64,000 nucleotides of DNA from Gracilariopsis chorda (Eukaryota > Rhodophyta > Florideophyceae > Gracilariales > Gracilariaceae). The position numbers were made by a program, and so were the translations under genes. The notes under the pieces were generated by a model. It saw only the letters and a list, made by a program, of their open reading frames with translations, searched no databases and was not told the origin of the DNA. The stretch spans positions 1 through 64,000 of the forward strand of contig NBIV01000232.1 of NCBI GenBank assembly GCA_003194525.1, written 5' to 3'. This document shows positions 1 to 10,186 of the stretch, in pieces; positions within the stretch are counted from its first letter, which is position 1; every line of letters starts with the position of its first letter.

Positions 1-85
1 AATCCCCTAAAAAACCCCTAAAAATCCCCTAAAATCCCCTAAAAACCCCTAAAAACCCTAAAAATCCCCTAAAATCTCCTAAACA
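1..85. repeat. telomere-like C-rich repeat array (chromosome end)
   Basis: About eight consecutive units of the type CCCCTAAAA with variable A/T spacing (CCCCTAAAAA, CCCCTAAAAT, one CCCTAAAA, last unit CTCCTAAAC). The C-rich strand reads 5'->3' inward from the left end, which is the orientation expected for a left telomere. The G-strand unit would be about TTTTAGGGG. Units become imperfect toward position 85, typical of the inner edge of a telomere. A purely internal remnant cannot be excluded. Confidence 0.75.
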
Positions 86-464
86 ACTAAAACCTCCTAA
101 CATTGCCATATCAAGGGAATACAATAATATATAACATTTCCTAATGCTAATTTATTCCCGTAAACACCCTTACATTTAAAACCCTAAACTTCAATATGGA
201 GGTTCTTACAGTAACGTATAACCTTTCTTAATGCTAAGAACACCAAAGTATAAACCGCTAGATTTGAAACCCCTAATTTTTAATATCAACGCTCTTCATT
301 CTTCCTCGGGGGCTCCCTAATAAAAGCCTGCTTCGTCTCATTTGTTCCATGTGCGTAAACATGCCTGCAATGCTTCGTTTGGCCAAATATGACCAGTACT
401 ACAAACCCCTAAACATTTGTCAGACATTAAAAAAACGCATTCCTTGGTTTCCACAAATCTCTTC
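86..464. other. AT-rich subtelomeric spacer, no gene seen
   Basis: AT-rich sequence with scattered telomere-like words (CCCTAAAC near 180, CCCCTAAT near 270), consistent with degenerated telomeric DNA. No open frame with protein-like character. Confidence 0.5.
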
Positions 465-1400
465 AAAACCAAGCGCTTTCGCCCTTTTGCACAATATGCC
501 TTAACATGCCTTCATTGCATGGGTTTAGCAAATGTTGCAAAAACCAAGCGCTTTTGCAGCCTTGTACAATGTGCCAAAATATCCAGGCTTTGCTTGGTCT
601 CTCACTTAAACGGCCTAAAACCAAGCGCTTTCGCATATTTCTACAATGTGCGAAAAACCCCCCGCATTGCTAGGCTGCGTGAATGTGCCCAAAACCAAGC
701 GCTTTCGATCATTTGCACAATGTGCGTAAACATGCCCGAAATGTTTGCTTTGGGCAAATGTGTCCAAAACCAAGCGCTTTCGTACATTTGTACAATGTGC
801 AAAATATTGACGTGTTGCTTGGTTTCTGCAAGGTAGTCCAAAACCAAGCACTTTCCCACATTCTACAAATGAGCCAAGAAACATCCCACGCGCTTGGTCT
901 GCGAAAAGCTGGCTAAAACCAAGCGCATGGAGCATGCGACCAAACCTTGCCAAACCAGCTCAGAAACCATCCTTCCAAAGCCTCCAACACGCACATGTGC
1001 GCGCGCGCGCACTTTCAGGACCTCCCTACAAGGCTCTGACAAATTATGGCTAAAACCAAGCGCTGGGGCACCCTGTATTGGCGCGCTAAACCTTTATATT
1101 TGCGGTCAACTACGCTACTTACACGACATGCACGCGGCACGTGCCATATATGCCTAAAACCAAGCGCAAACGGCGATTTCAAATCTCATTTTTTTGATGT
1201 ATGCGCTTGGTTTTTAGCCGAACCAAGCATTCTATAATATTTAGCCAAGTTTTTTGAGCTCAAGCGTTTGTTTCATAACCGGCGCACAGCGTTTCGTCAT
1301 CCACTGAAGGCACGGAAAACGTACATACAGCGATTCCACCACTCGTTCAAGGTTTCGCGTCGGAACCAAGCGCTTGCCGACACCTCTCAAAACCAAGCGC
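465..1400. repeat. degenerate ~75-bp subtelomeric satellite with AAAACCAAGCGC core
   Basis: The core AAAACCAAGCGC(TTT) starts at about 465, 540, 617, 691, 766, 840 and 915, a spacing of 74-77 bp. Most units also carry a CACAATGTGC-like word about 25 bp after the core. Beyond 990 the array breaks up: further cores at about 1052, 1156, 1361 (ACCAAGCGC) and 1389, and one inverted copy near 1203. Because 75 is a multiple of three, the array creates spurious repetitive reading frames on both strands. I regard none as a gene. Confidence 0.8.
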
Positions 1401-3178
1401 AAACCCACACTTACATGCAACACTACTATAAGATCCAAAACAATAGAACATGTCAAATGTGTGCCAAAGCTGCTCTCGTTCGGCCTAAGTACCAACAGAT
1501 AAACACCAAACAACCATAGACCAACCATTTCGATGCACTTACAGTTCATTTATAACTGTTTAAACCAAACGGACCGTTTCAACGAGCTCTCTCCCAGGCA
1601 AATGTCCACGAGTACGTGTAGATAAAGATACTTTATTACTATCGGCACCATCCGCGACATGATGATGTCCATTGGGCACCCTTCACCGGTGCCCGCTGCA
1701 TCAACTGCATCGCCCTCCCGACATTCCTCATATTGGTTGCTTGAAGCAACCAATGTCGGGAGTGATCCAGGGTCGCCTAAGTGAAGCAACTTGCTTCACA
1801 TTGGCGACCCTGGATCCCAAGATCCGGACTTTTACCCCATTACAGCTTTCCATCCCGACCACACATGCTATTACTCTCGTGACCTGTGAAACTGGCACGG
1901 CACTTACAGACTAACGAAGCGCTGAGAGCTGTACTTTTCCATACAGTCGATCACTCCAATAATCGTATGCGTACCATTTGGCGCGCACATCAACCCAAAT
2001 TTACGTGTAGTGCTTCTGACGTGTCTAAATTTCGTCACGAATGCCCGAAAATACGCGTAATACTTCCGTTGCGCCACCTGTATGCCAAATCATTCCGCCG
2101 CCATTGCGGAGCTCCAAGGTTAATACCTGACTCTTTGACTCTTCTCTGTGCGTCGCGCGCTTTTCCAGGTTGTACGATGCTTCGTCCATCTCCAAACTGT
2201 CATTGTCGTCGGTCTTAACAAAGAATGGGCTGATCGCGCGCCAAACCATCATGAGCTCACATTGCACAATGCGTGGATCATATCCGACGCAAATGTTTCC
2301 TCCCGAATCTCTGCTCTCCGCTCTCACGCGCTCTCATGGGCACATAAGAGGCCTCTTACCTCTTTCGACTCACATCGATCCACCCATCATTCTCAGCCAC
2401 AAGCGAGCCGATACTGGCTTTCTCCTTCTGCAACTATTATGGTGAGCTCCGGCAGCAATTTTTCATTGGCTCATGAACTGGTTTTGACTTCGCAACAGGA
2501 TGATGCCCTTGTTCCACTGTTGATGTCTTACACAAGCTACAAGACGCGTTGGTATGCTCATCTGGACGCGTTGCATAGTCATAGTCCAAGAATCTTTAGC
2601 CGGTCTGAGCTACGTAGGGTATCTAAGAGAGGTGTAGGCGCTTTCCGCTTTGAAGGAATTGGGCTCTCTTCAAGAAATTGTCTCGGAATCCGACAAGTCT
2701 ATGAAGTGTACCATGAACCGAGGCTGCGAAAGCAGAGGTCAGGAAGCGCGGAGTTCAAACATTTTGAGATCACCATCTCTCAGTTCGTCAGAACTGCTAT
2801 TTGTTTATCGGTATGTCCCAAGGAGGTTGTTTGGGAGGAGCAAGTATAGTTTACGTGTCTTGGCAACCAGCAGTTGGTGGAAAGCTTTATCGATCCTTTT
2901 TTCAAGCGAAGCTCGCCATGCACGCTGCGGACCAAGGCCACCTGCCTGAAACGAGCGTGTGATGTTGGTGTCGTATTTGGAAAAGACGATTCTGTCCGAA
3001 ATCGACTAACTCTTGTATCTGTCATTCTTCGGAACATTGCCAATGGAGCACGACGCGCTCATCGCGCTTCTTGCCAGCGGAAGAAGCTCCTAACCCCTCG
3101 CGGCCAACCCAACATGCATGTTCCACTGAATCCATCCTGTGCTAAATTCTTGAAGCGTCGAGCAAAGAAATATCTCGA
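1401..3178. other. subtelomeric sequence without a supportable gene
   Basis: Apart from the hairpin pair at 1715-1816, I see no recognised domain. Plus-strand open frames at 2148-2849 and 2874-3356 have no motif I can name. They lie on the same strand as the recombinase-like frame at 3179-3883 and could be decayed upstream parts of it, but I cannot join them. Confidence 0.4.
1715..1816. repeat. two adjacent hairpins
   Basis: Hairpin 1 (1715-1762) pairs CTCCCGACATT with AATGTCGGGAG and contains an inner TTGGTTGCTT/AAGCAACCAA pair around one central base. Hairpin 2 (1764-1816) pairs GATCCAGGGTCGCC with its exact complement and contains an inner GTGAAGCAA/TTGCTTCAC pair. The inner arms of both hairpins share GAAGCAA. 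Function unknown: possible mobile-element end, recombination site or foldback remnant. Confidence 0.75.
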
Positions 3179-3883
3179 TTGTATGATGCGCACGCATTTA
3201 GCAAACAGGGGGAAATCATCCAGTTCAATCACAAAACCAATTGCTCATTCGAAGATGAAACTCTGGATTATGAACTTTGTTGGACTATTGATGCTAACTT
3301 CTGGAGGACAGCGACCTCAGGTTTTCAGCCAGCTCCAGGTCCCCAGCAGACGGTAACTACTCGGCATTTTGCTCAGAGACACGAAGCATATATCAAGCCA
3401 AGAACTGCAGATGAAAAACGTCCCCGCCATCTCGACCTACCTCATCCGATATTTCCAGCCACTATTCTACAATATGTGAAATTTCATGTGAAGGAGATAC
3501 GTCCGGCGATTCTCCAAGTGGCACGTCGTATTCGAAATGGCCCTTCTTACCCGCTGATTATTCATTGGAAAACTGGAAAAGGCCTGCATCATTCGCAAGT
3601 TACTAAGGTACTTCAGAGCTTTTTGTGTTCCCATTCCCCCTACCTTGATGGCATAACTTCAATGGATATTAGAAGAAGTTATGCCAACATGATGCTTGGA
3701 GCTTATCTAAAGAATCAGGTTTTTCGTGACCTATCGGAAGCGGAATTTCTACAGAAGATCGCGCAACAAATGAACACCTCTGTTGAACAATTGAAAAGAA
3801 CGTACATGACAAGTTCTGGTCGCCCTTTCTCTCCCGAAACTGCTATGCTTGTGAAATTCTGGAGTGCCTTCCTTCAATCATAG
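3179..3883 (+). pseudogene. tyrosine-recombinase-like C-terminal fragment (tentative)
   Basis: The open frame of about 234 codons has no ATG at its left edge, so it is probably 5'-truncated or lacks an upstream exon. Its C-terminal half is laid out like a tyrosine recombinase: a G-L-H-H-S-Q-V-TK stretch, then GITSMDIRRSYANMML in the place of the usual THxLRHTFAT box (Arg kept, His replaced by Met), then a NTSVEQLKRTYM segment whose Tyr would be the nucleophile. In the family this domain cuts and joins DNA, and it occurs in Crypton and DIRS mobile elements. The match is from pattern alone, and the missing His and weak LGH box leave open an unrelated protein. The subtelomeric setting and hairpins upstream at 1715-1816 are compatible with a mobile element. 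Confidence 0.35.
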
Positions 3884-4395
3884 GATTGTGGTGGAGCTTT
3901 TTGTCTTTCATTGGGCATGCTTTGGTCTCCTCCTCGAGTCATACATGCTGTTAACTATTTTCTCAAGGACAAGTAAAACTCTCCTTCCAGGCATACGAAC
4001 TTGATAAACGCTTCTGAGCAAACTGCAACAGAGTGTGCTATTGGTGCACAGAATTTCGGATTCGGGTGAAAGCGGAATAGTTACCATTTGCAATAGATGT
4101 ATTAATGACGACATACGCGCCATTTTCTTTTCTATCAGCACACCCAATGTGCACATTCAATGATTTGTGGGCGCTACGTTTTGAAAGCACAGCCCTCAAG
4201 ATTGGAAAACTATTGAGGCATTTCCCATCTTTCCTGATAGCACTACTAACAGTGAAGCATTAGAATTCAACCAAGACACTTTGAGGCGTGCTGATTGTCA
4301 TTCGGTGTGGATGTAATGTGGATCGATGAAAGTTTTTGAAGATATCAGAATGAAAATGTGGATTCGTCTTCAAAACAAGTTTTTGTGCAAAGGAC
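3884..4395. other. no gene seen between two decayed frames
   Basis: About 510 bp of AT-rich sequence between the recombinase-like frame and the minus-strand frame at 4396-5637. Only short frames without recognisable motifs. Confidence 0.4.
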
Positions 4396-5637
4396 TCAAT
4401 ATTGAAACCTAAATGTATACTGAACTATAGAGACGAGTGGTTCCGCCCCCTTTGGAAGCCGCGATGGTACCCTGAAGTCTTCTTCGGCATCGAACCAAAA
4501 TCTTCCAACGTCTTGGTATATTTTTTCAGCCTTTCGAAGTAGGTTCGTTACTTTCAAACGAAATTTATCAGCATCTACACCGCTTCCTAGTATCTCCAAC
4601 ACAACCCCTTCCAGCCCTCTAACTAAAGCATCCATGACATCCGTAAGGGGACGTCTAAGCATCCAAAGCTGTATCTTTCTCCTTTCCTTTGCCTTTGATT
4701 CCCGTTGACCGTATTTGCGACTTGCTATTCTTGCTCCCTCAATAACAGCCGAATGAGCAATTTTAATAGAATGTTAAAGGCATGGAAAAATATCTTGGGG
4801 CGACAGTTCGCTCAACGAATCCCACGGATCAAATCGAAGCATTTCTCGGTTCTTGAAATCTCGTTCTGTCCGAAGACGGCACTCGAGCAACGCGTGAAAC
4901 TCGTACTCTTGATGCTCTCCAAATTTACGATATCGTTTACTCATATAAGCACATCTCAACACATATTCCGATACAGCACACATATGTACAACCATCTTCT
5001 GCATTCGAGAAAGTGTATTGCTTTCGAACCATTTCTTTGATAGGGATTCCTCGCTTCCAGACGGACTAAATATTGCCAAAGCATTTTTGGTCAATGAAAA
5101 TCTGGGCGTCTTTCTTCCTGCAATCACCATTTTTCTCCCGAAGAAATATTTCACACCACGATAGACTAGAATCGAAGAAGGATAACGGGACATTGCGTCA
5201 AGAATATTGTTTTCTTTCCCATCACCAGGAAGCTTTACCGCGAAGGCATAGATATTCTCCCACAGTCGACTCTCAGCCTTCCAGTAGTCAATTTCATTCA
5301 TAGCAATTACGACGTTTTGCTTCCCAAGAACGTGTCGTGCAAGTGATCTTGCCCCACTAAGGGACTCCTTTCCTTCAAGTGATTCAGGCTCGGCATCGAT
5401 CTTTTCTCTTGCCCAGCAAAAGACGTCAGGTATGGTTCCTTGGATTACGACGTCTGTATCGCTCTCTGTTTGGACTTCGTCAATCGATCCAGACTGCAGC
5501 CCACACATGCGCGCACTAGTAAGTGAGCGATGAAAGGTAAGACTGTCTCCGCTTTGAGATTTGCAAATGGTCTTGTACGACACAGTTTCGGCCTCTCTGA
5601 CAGAATCCGGTATTCTCCGTTTTCGTGATGTATCCAT
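4396..5637 (-). pseudogene. hypothetical protein gene interrupted by one in-frame stop
   Basis: Minus-strand reading frame of about 414 codons from the first ATG (5637-5635) to the terminal stop at 4396, broken only by a TAA at 4774-4776. After the TAA the same frame stays open for about 125 codons with charged, protein-like composition (KIAHSAVIEGARIASRKYG, then a leucine-rich helical tail). A single nonsense change in an otherwise intact gene is the simplest reading. Alternatives are a functional 287-residue truncated product or an unrecognised intron. No family recognised. The protein is basic, with segments such as KKWFESNTLSRMQKM and a YRKFGEHQEYEF stretch, and no signal peptide or membrane segment is apparent. 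Confidence 0.5.
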
Positions 5638-5869
5638 GAGCAATGATGTCTTCAGCTTGCCAGCCGGAGAAGATATCTGCAATGTTCAGGTACAGCTTCA
5701 TCTGGTGGAAGATACCGGCTGACAATACCAAATCTTTTTAGTGGGAAATGGAAAGAGTCCAATTATCTCCTGATTTCATCTCAACCGCTGAGGCTACACG
5801 AGGCCCCGTGTGTTTAAACACAAGTCGACGCTGCGTTAAGTAGCTGGCTTTAGTATTACCCTTAAAAGA

Positions 5870-6040
5870 GAGGTGTTGAGGTATAGTGCAGTGAGAGAGA
5901 GAGGCAAAGAGAGAGATAGAGACAGAGACAAAGACAGCGCTAGAGTCAGAGACAGAGTTGGAAGGAAAGAGACAGAGTCAGAAGGAAAGAGACAGAGTCG
6001 AGTGAAAGAGACAGGGAGGAAGAGAGCGAGAGCATTCGAA
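5870..6040. repeat. purine-rich GAGA/GACAGA microsatellite
   Basis: Irregular run of GAGAGA, GACAGAGA and GAAAGAGACAGAGTC words, with a ~19-bp GACAGAGT..GGAAGGAAA unit repeated about 5950-6000. Low-complexity DNA that generates Ser/Leu-rich and Arg/Glu-rich spurious frames. It ends about 130 bp before the insertion site of element A. Confidence 0.8.
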
Positions 6041-6967
6041 TTAAACGCAATGTGTGCCTTTGACGAGAACACCACCTCCAAAGACTCTCTCTGTTGGCGG
6101 TGTACTCTTCAGACCTGCTGGTTACATCCGTGCAGCCACTTGGCAGCGCCAAGTTGGCGCCATTTGTTGCTGGCTGTGAGTGTCATGTTGCACTTTGTCA
6201 CGACACCGGACGATGACAGTCCTTTTTGTACCCTTTTTCACCGGAGGGCAGGTCAGAAATAGAATCGTAGCTCGAGAGTACCAGCACAGACGTGCAATGC
6301 CAATGTAGTAGACAGAAACAAACTGCGTTAAATAACCAATGTATCACGTAGAAAGGGAACCAAGTAGTGATTGTATCACACAACAAACGAACAAGCTCGG
6401 GACAATGTAGCGAAGAGACTGCACCAGCGGATAACCTACGCGATCAAAACCTTAGATCTAGCGTAGTGCTGATGACCACTTCTAATATAGCACCACGGCC
6501 AACTCGCACGACCAAGACTTTAGGTGTAATACGCGGCCGAAGTGCACCGTGCCACAGATGATGAGCCCAAACAAGGGTGGTGTTAGTACAAGCACGTGTA
6601 AAGGTGCGGGAGATTAAGCCGCACCAAGTCAAAGGGTAGGTGGGGAAAAGTGTGGTTGATGGCAGGGAGGAGCAGACTGATCTAAGAGAAGGTGGGGGTT
6701 GCCGAAGAGAGGAGAAGTGGTGTCGTCCAAGTTGGCTTGGAGGCCACCGAACTCGGGCTTTCATATACAATCGTTCTATATGAATGCCATGTAGTTTCGC
6801 ATACTAGGTCTAAGTAACAACTCATAACAATCTGTTATGGGACACATCCTTGCCATGACGGACCAGCTTGGCAAAAGGTATTATACCTCTTAGGGTATTT
6901 TGTTGTCTATATAATATCTTGTGAGGGCACCAAATAATTCCAGCAACACTGTTCCAGCCACCTCATC

Positions 6968-7375
6968 ATGCCCAGGCCAGACGCAACCGCCATCATTCTC
7001 AATATTTCTGAGGATTCCAGTTCCTCTACTCCATACTGTGACCTCTTCGAGGTGCAAGCCGAAGAAGAAAGCGCGCCGTCACCTTCGTGGACCGCATATA
7101 TGGTGACGGAAACACCTCCTGATAATGTTGAGGGCTTTGGGTTTTCTTCATCTTTACAGCTCGAACTAGAGGACATCTTACGTCTTATTCCGGACAAATA
7201 GTTGAAAATGAAAGACGTCCTTACCACTCTGAATGATCTCATATCCCAAGCGACAACATTGTATGTGCGCAGACTGATGCATGGGGCAGTATTTACGTCA
7301 AACTGCCATTGCCTGCAGAATTATACTCCTCTTCATTCTTTCCTCCCCATTATAGACCAGCGTCTTACTAAGTAA
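6968..7375 (+). pseudogene. antisense reading frame inside element A 3' LTR
   Basis: ATG at 6968 opens a frame of 77 codons (MPRPDATAI..) to a TAG at 7199-7201. The same frame stays open for another 57 codons to a TAA at 7373-7375, so the ancestral product was about 135 residues. A TATATAATAT box at about 6911-6920 lies 50 bp upstream on this strand. A related frame occurs on the minus strand of LTR E (32440-32860), sharing an ISEDSSSS..PY.DL block, a MVTET..DN block, an ELE..L.R helix and a LYVR.L.HG.VF block. Family not recognised. The C-terminal half looks helical, with no signal peptide. Confidence 0.5.
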
Positions 7376-7532
7376 ACACTTCTGCTGTTGCGTGCACATG
7401 TTGTCATACTGTTTTTCTTCCTGGGTAGCCGTGTTGGACACAGTTATAGGTGTGGTTGTCTGATTTGGGGATTGCTTGGATTTCAGGCTGAGCTCCGTTT
7501 CCTTCGGCGGGTTTGGCGGGTTTTCGTTTAGC

Positions 7533-8228
7533 AGTGTCGTCTATTCGGCACGAACGACGACACCGACTTCGCACGCTTTGCAGAACCAGTAAGAGCCGGA
7601 TGCACGGACAGCAACGCTTGCATACTGGCATGTAGACGATCGTTGACATGACAATGAAACAACCATGCGCCAATATTATCCATCACAATCTCCACCACAC
7701 CAGTGGGGCCAGGTAACAGAAGTATCGAATGCACATGCTCACCTCCAGCCGTAACGCCCACCAAGCCATGCACATGCGCGGTATGCAAATCGACTTCATT
7801 GCCCATCGTACCATGGTACAACCTGGTGCCCCGCCCCTCCTGCATCTCAAACGCCGGCAGCGGTGACGCGGAAGCGCAGTACGATCACCTGGCACGGACG
7901 CGTGAGCATGGCACTTAAACCGACATGTTGCAAGCCGTTAGGTGAAATGCAATGGGAACATATGAGCGGCTGCAAAGCGCGGCGGGGCGCGTAGAACGAC
8001 GACGAGCAAATCGCCCACGGCGACGCGGAGCACGGGGCCGATTGAGGCCGGGAGATGTTCGTGGCGACGGCGGGTGATGCGCGCTGTGAAGGCGGGCGTG
8101 TACTGACGGAACACGAGCTTGTGGTACACGGAAGTAGGTGTGAAAGGGAGCGCGGACAGCGGTTTCAACCCTACGAACAGACGTTGATCGCCGTAGAATG
8201 GAGCTGCTGTGCCGCGGTCGATGTGGCA
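7533..8228 (-). pseudogene. captured ferroxidase gene fragment in element A 3' LTR
   Basis: About 695 bp closely similar to host ferroxidase sequence 49159-50143, in the sense orientation of the retrotransposon. It covers parts of cupredoxin domains 1 and 2, including HTAHVHG and HCHVNDR motifs. A 287-bp piece of the host sequence (about 49538-49824) is missing at an 8-nt repeat, CGCTGCCG, which shifts the frame. Only short open frames survive, so no functional enzyme is expected. Confidence 0.88.
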
Positions 8229-8393
8229 GGGGCGCGCTTTGCAGCGGAGCGCACATCTGCTGAGGCGGCGGCGCCTGAGGTGGAGGCGGCGACAGGGGGC
8301 TGGCCCTTAAAATGAGATCGAATCTCATAGGGACTCCACCCCCTCCCAGTCTTTTCCACTTAGGGAAACAGATGGGTGGGCGAATGCCTGACA

Positions 8394-8867
8394 CAGATTA
8401 TGGCCGATTCGACATAGACCTTATCATAGTGTGCAGACCAGAATGCATTCCCAAATAAAATTGTCTTTTTCATATATTAGTGTATGAAATACCGTTCACC
8501 AGTGTTGGTACTGGACCTCAGGCGAGATTACCTGATAGCGGAAGGGAAATGGAATCATCATGCGATTCATGTCAGGTTCATATTGTAGTACAAAGTTTTG
8601 TCCCAGGCCCATCTGCAGTATGAAAGCAGCTGTTTCTTGTTGATAAGTGTATTCACGAGGAATGTGTCCATGTCGACCAACTGTAAAGTGGTACAGTTAG
8701 ATAAGGAATGCAGGTTCAATGGAGCGTCCCAAGTGGGGGTGGAGTCTTCCAAAGAGTCGGCGTAATGTCATGAGAACACTTCCAACCAGCAGCGGTCCAC
8801 TAAGCTTGTAAAGCGATAGACAGAGATGTATGGCTGTCCAGGTGATTTTCTCTCGTGGGGGAGGAGA
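8394..8867. other. element A 3' untranslated internal segment
   Basis: About 470 bp between the end of the pol frame and the 3' LTR. No reading frame of note. No polypurine tract adjoins the LTR edge at 8393; the nearest purine-rich run on the minus strand (GGAAAAGACTGGGAGGGGG) lies about 40 bp inside the LTR. Confidence 0.5.
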
Positions 8868-10186
8868 TTACTGTAGGTCTGCAAGCCACAGAAATATACG
8901 ACGCCCAGCCACTACGAGATCTTGAAGGCTATCGTCCATGTCGAAAATGTTGTAGTCTACCATAAGAGGCAAGACTGTGATAGTGTTGTTTTGTTCGACA
9001 TGGCTATATTCATCTTGATTCTCATCCTCAGTGATATTCATGACTTCGTTGGGGCATAGATGTTCTGGCCTGCGGTGATAAAGCTTCAAACGTCTAGCAT
9101 GAATTGGTTTCCTGCTGTATCGTTGATTTGGCGAAATCAAGATGTAGCGTGGATAGTTTGCGCGGATAATTCTGCATGGACCATACTACCTAGACTTGAA
9201 TGGAGGCCATTTAACATTGCGGTTCAGAGCCTTTCGTCGTGTAACCAACACCTCATCGCCTACCTTAAACTTGTGCGCGTATCTGGGATTACTATGATGG
9301 CTTGGTTGCTTAGTTATGCGCCATGCTCGGTGAATGGAGCACACCAAATTCTCATGTAGGCGATTATTGATGGTGGCTTTTGTAATGAGAGATCTGGGGT
9401 CCGAGGGATGCATCCGTGAACGGATTCCATAAAACAATTCGAAGGGCGAGTAATTGCAGCTGAGCTCACGCCGGCGATATCCGAAGAGCACTTTGTCCAG
9501 TTGACGGTCCCATTCTGAATTTCCGTCGGACATCATCTTGGTTATACTGTGTTTGATGGTCCCAACCATTCTCTCGGCACGTCCATTTGACATAGGAGCA
9601 TAGGCCAAGACGGACGTCCAGGTGATCCCTTTCTGCTTCATAAATTCCTGAAAGCTGTAGCATTGTCTGAAATAATCGTGTTAGGGTAGCCGAAAGGCTG
9701 TATGATTTCCTTCTCTACGAAGTGGAACACGACTGTTGCCGTAGATGTTTCACTAGCTATTGCAAGTGGCTAGCCAGTGAGATGTTCAACTCTGATTAGA
9801 AGGAACCGTTTCCCCGAGCTCGTGGTTGGTAGTGGGCTGGCAAAGTCCACCAAAAAGGTGTGAAATAATTGGGTTAAGGGCAGCCTCTGCGCCGTCTGAT
9901 ACTTCGAAAGAGGTGCCGCATGCTGACAGCTAGTGCAGCTGTGCACATAGTTGGTTATATCTGCTAGCATCGTGCTCCACCAGAAGCAATCTTTCATGAA
10001 TGATTTTGTCGATGATATATCCCAAAGCCCAATGTCATCATGAAATGTTCGAATGAGTCCTGGTCGATCAACTAAAACGGGAACTAGTACCAGGCCTGAC
10101 CCTGTACTTCTGTAGAGTTTGCCATCCCAGGCCACGAACGTCTTCGAATTCCTTTTGATGGCCGCTCGGATCTTTGGATCGCGTTC
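8868..10186 (-). pseudogene. element A integrase region (pol, decayed)
   Basis: It continues the pol frame below the RNase H block. The zinc-binding part (about 10135-9770) has an HHCC-like FHDD..CTSCQ pattern. The core (9641-9186) shows the segment ending NGRAERMVGTIKH with the catalytic Glu kept, followed by SPFELFYG and a C-terminal FKVGDEVLV block. A TAG at 9186-9188 is followed in the same frame by YGPCRIIRAN and a tail ending at 8868. A stop at 10187 and a frameshift between 9770 and 9641, with loss of part of the catalytic core, mean the domain is inactive. Confidence 0.85.

Larger units (their letters stand above)
6175..8393 (-). repeat. element A 3' LTR (2,219 bp)
   Basis: Direct repeat matching 14861-18150 apart from a 1,066-bp insertion in the other copy. 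It begins TGTGAGTGTC and ends GCCTGACA on the plus strand. By eye the copies differ by several percent. From the sense-strand 5' end it contains a short leader, a captured ferroxidase fragment (7533-8228), a TATATAA-type promoter region near 6911, and the terminal segment. A small antisense reading frame (6968-7375) is included. Confidence 0.9.

Noticed and set aside
417-953. Overlapping open frames on both strands of the first kilobase (up to 139 codons) with repeated AKTKRF-like peptides
   Set aside because: They follow the 75-bp satellite period (25 codons) in several frames at once, so they are a by-product of the repeat, not genes.
465-990. Evenly spaced short repeats suggesting a CRISPR array
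   Set aside because: The repeated word is only ~12 bp, spacers share similarity, and the setting is a eukaryotic chromosome end. No cas genes.
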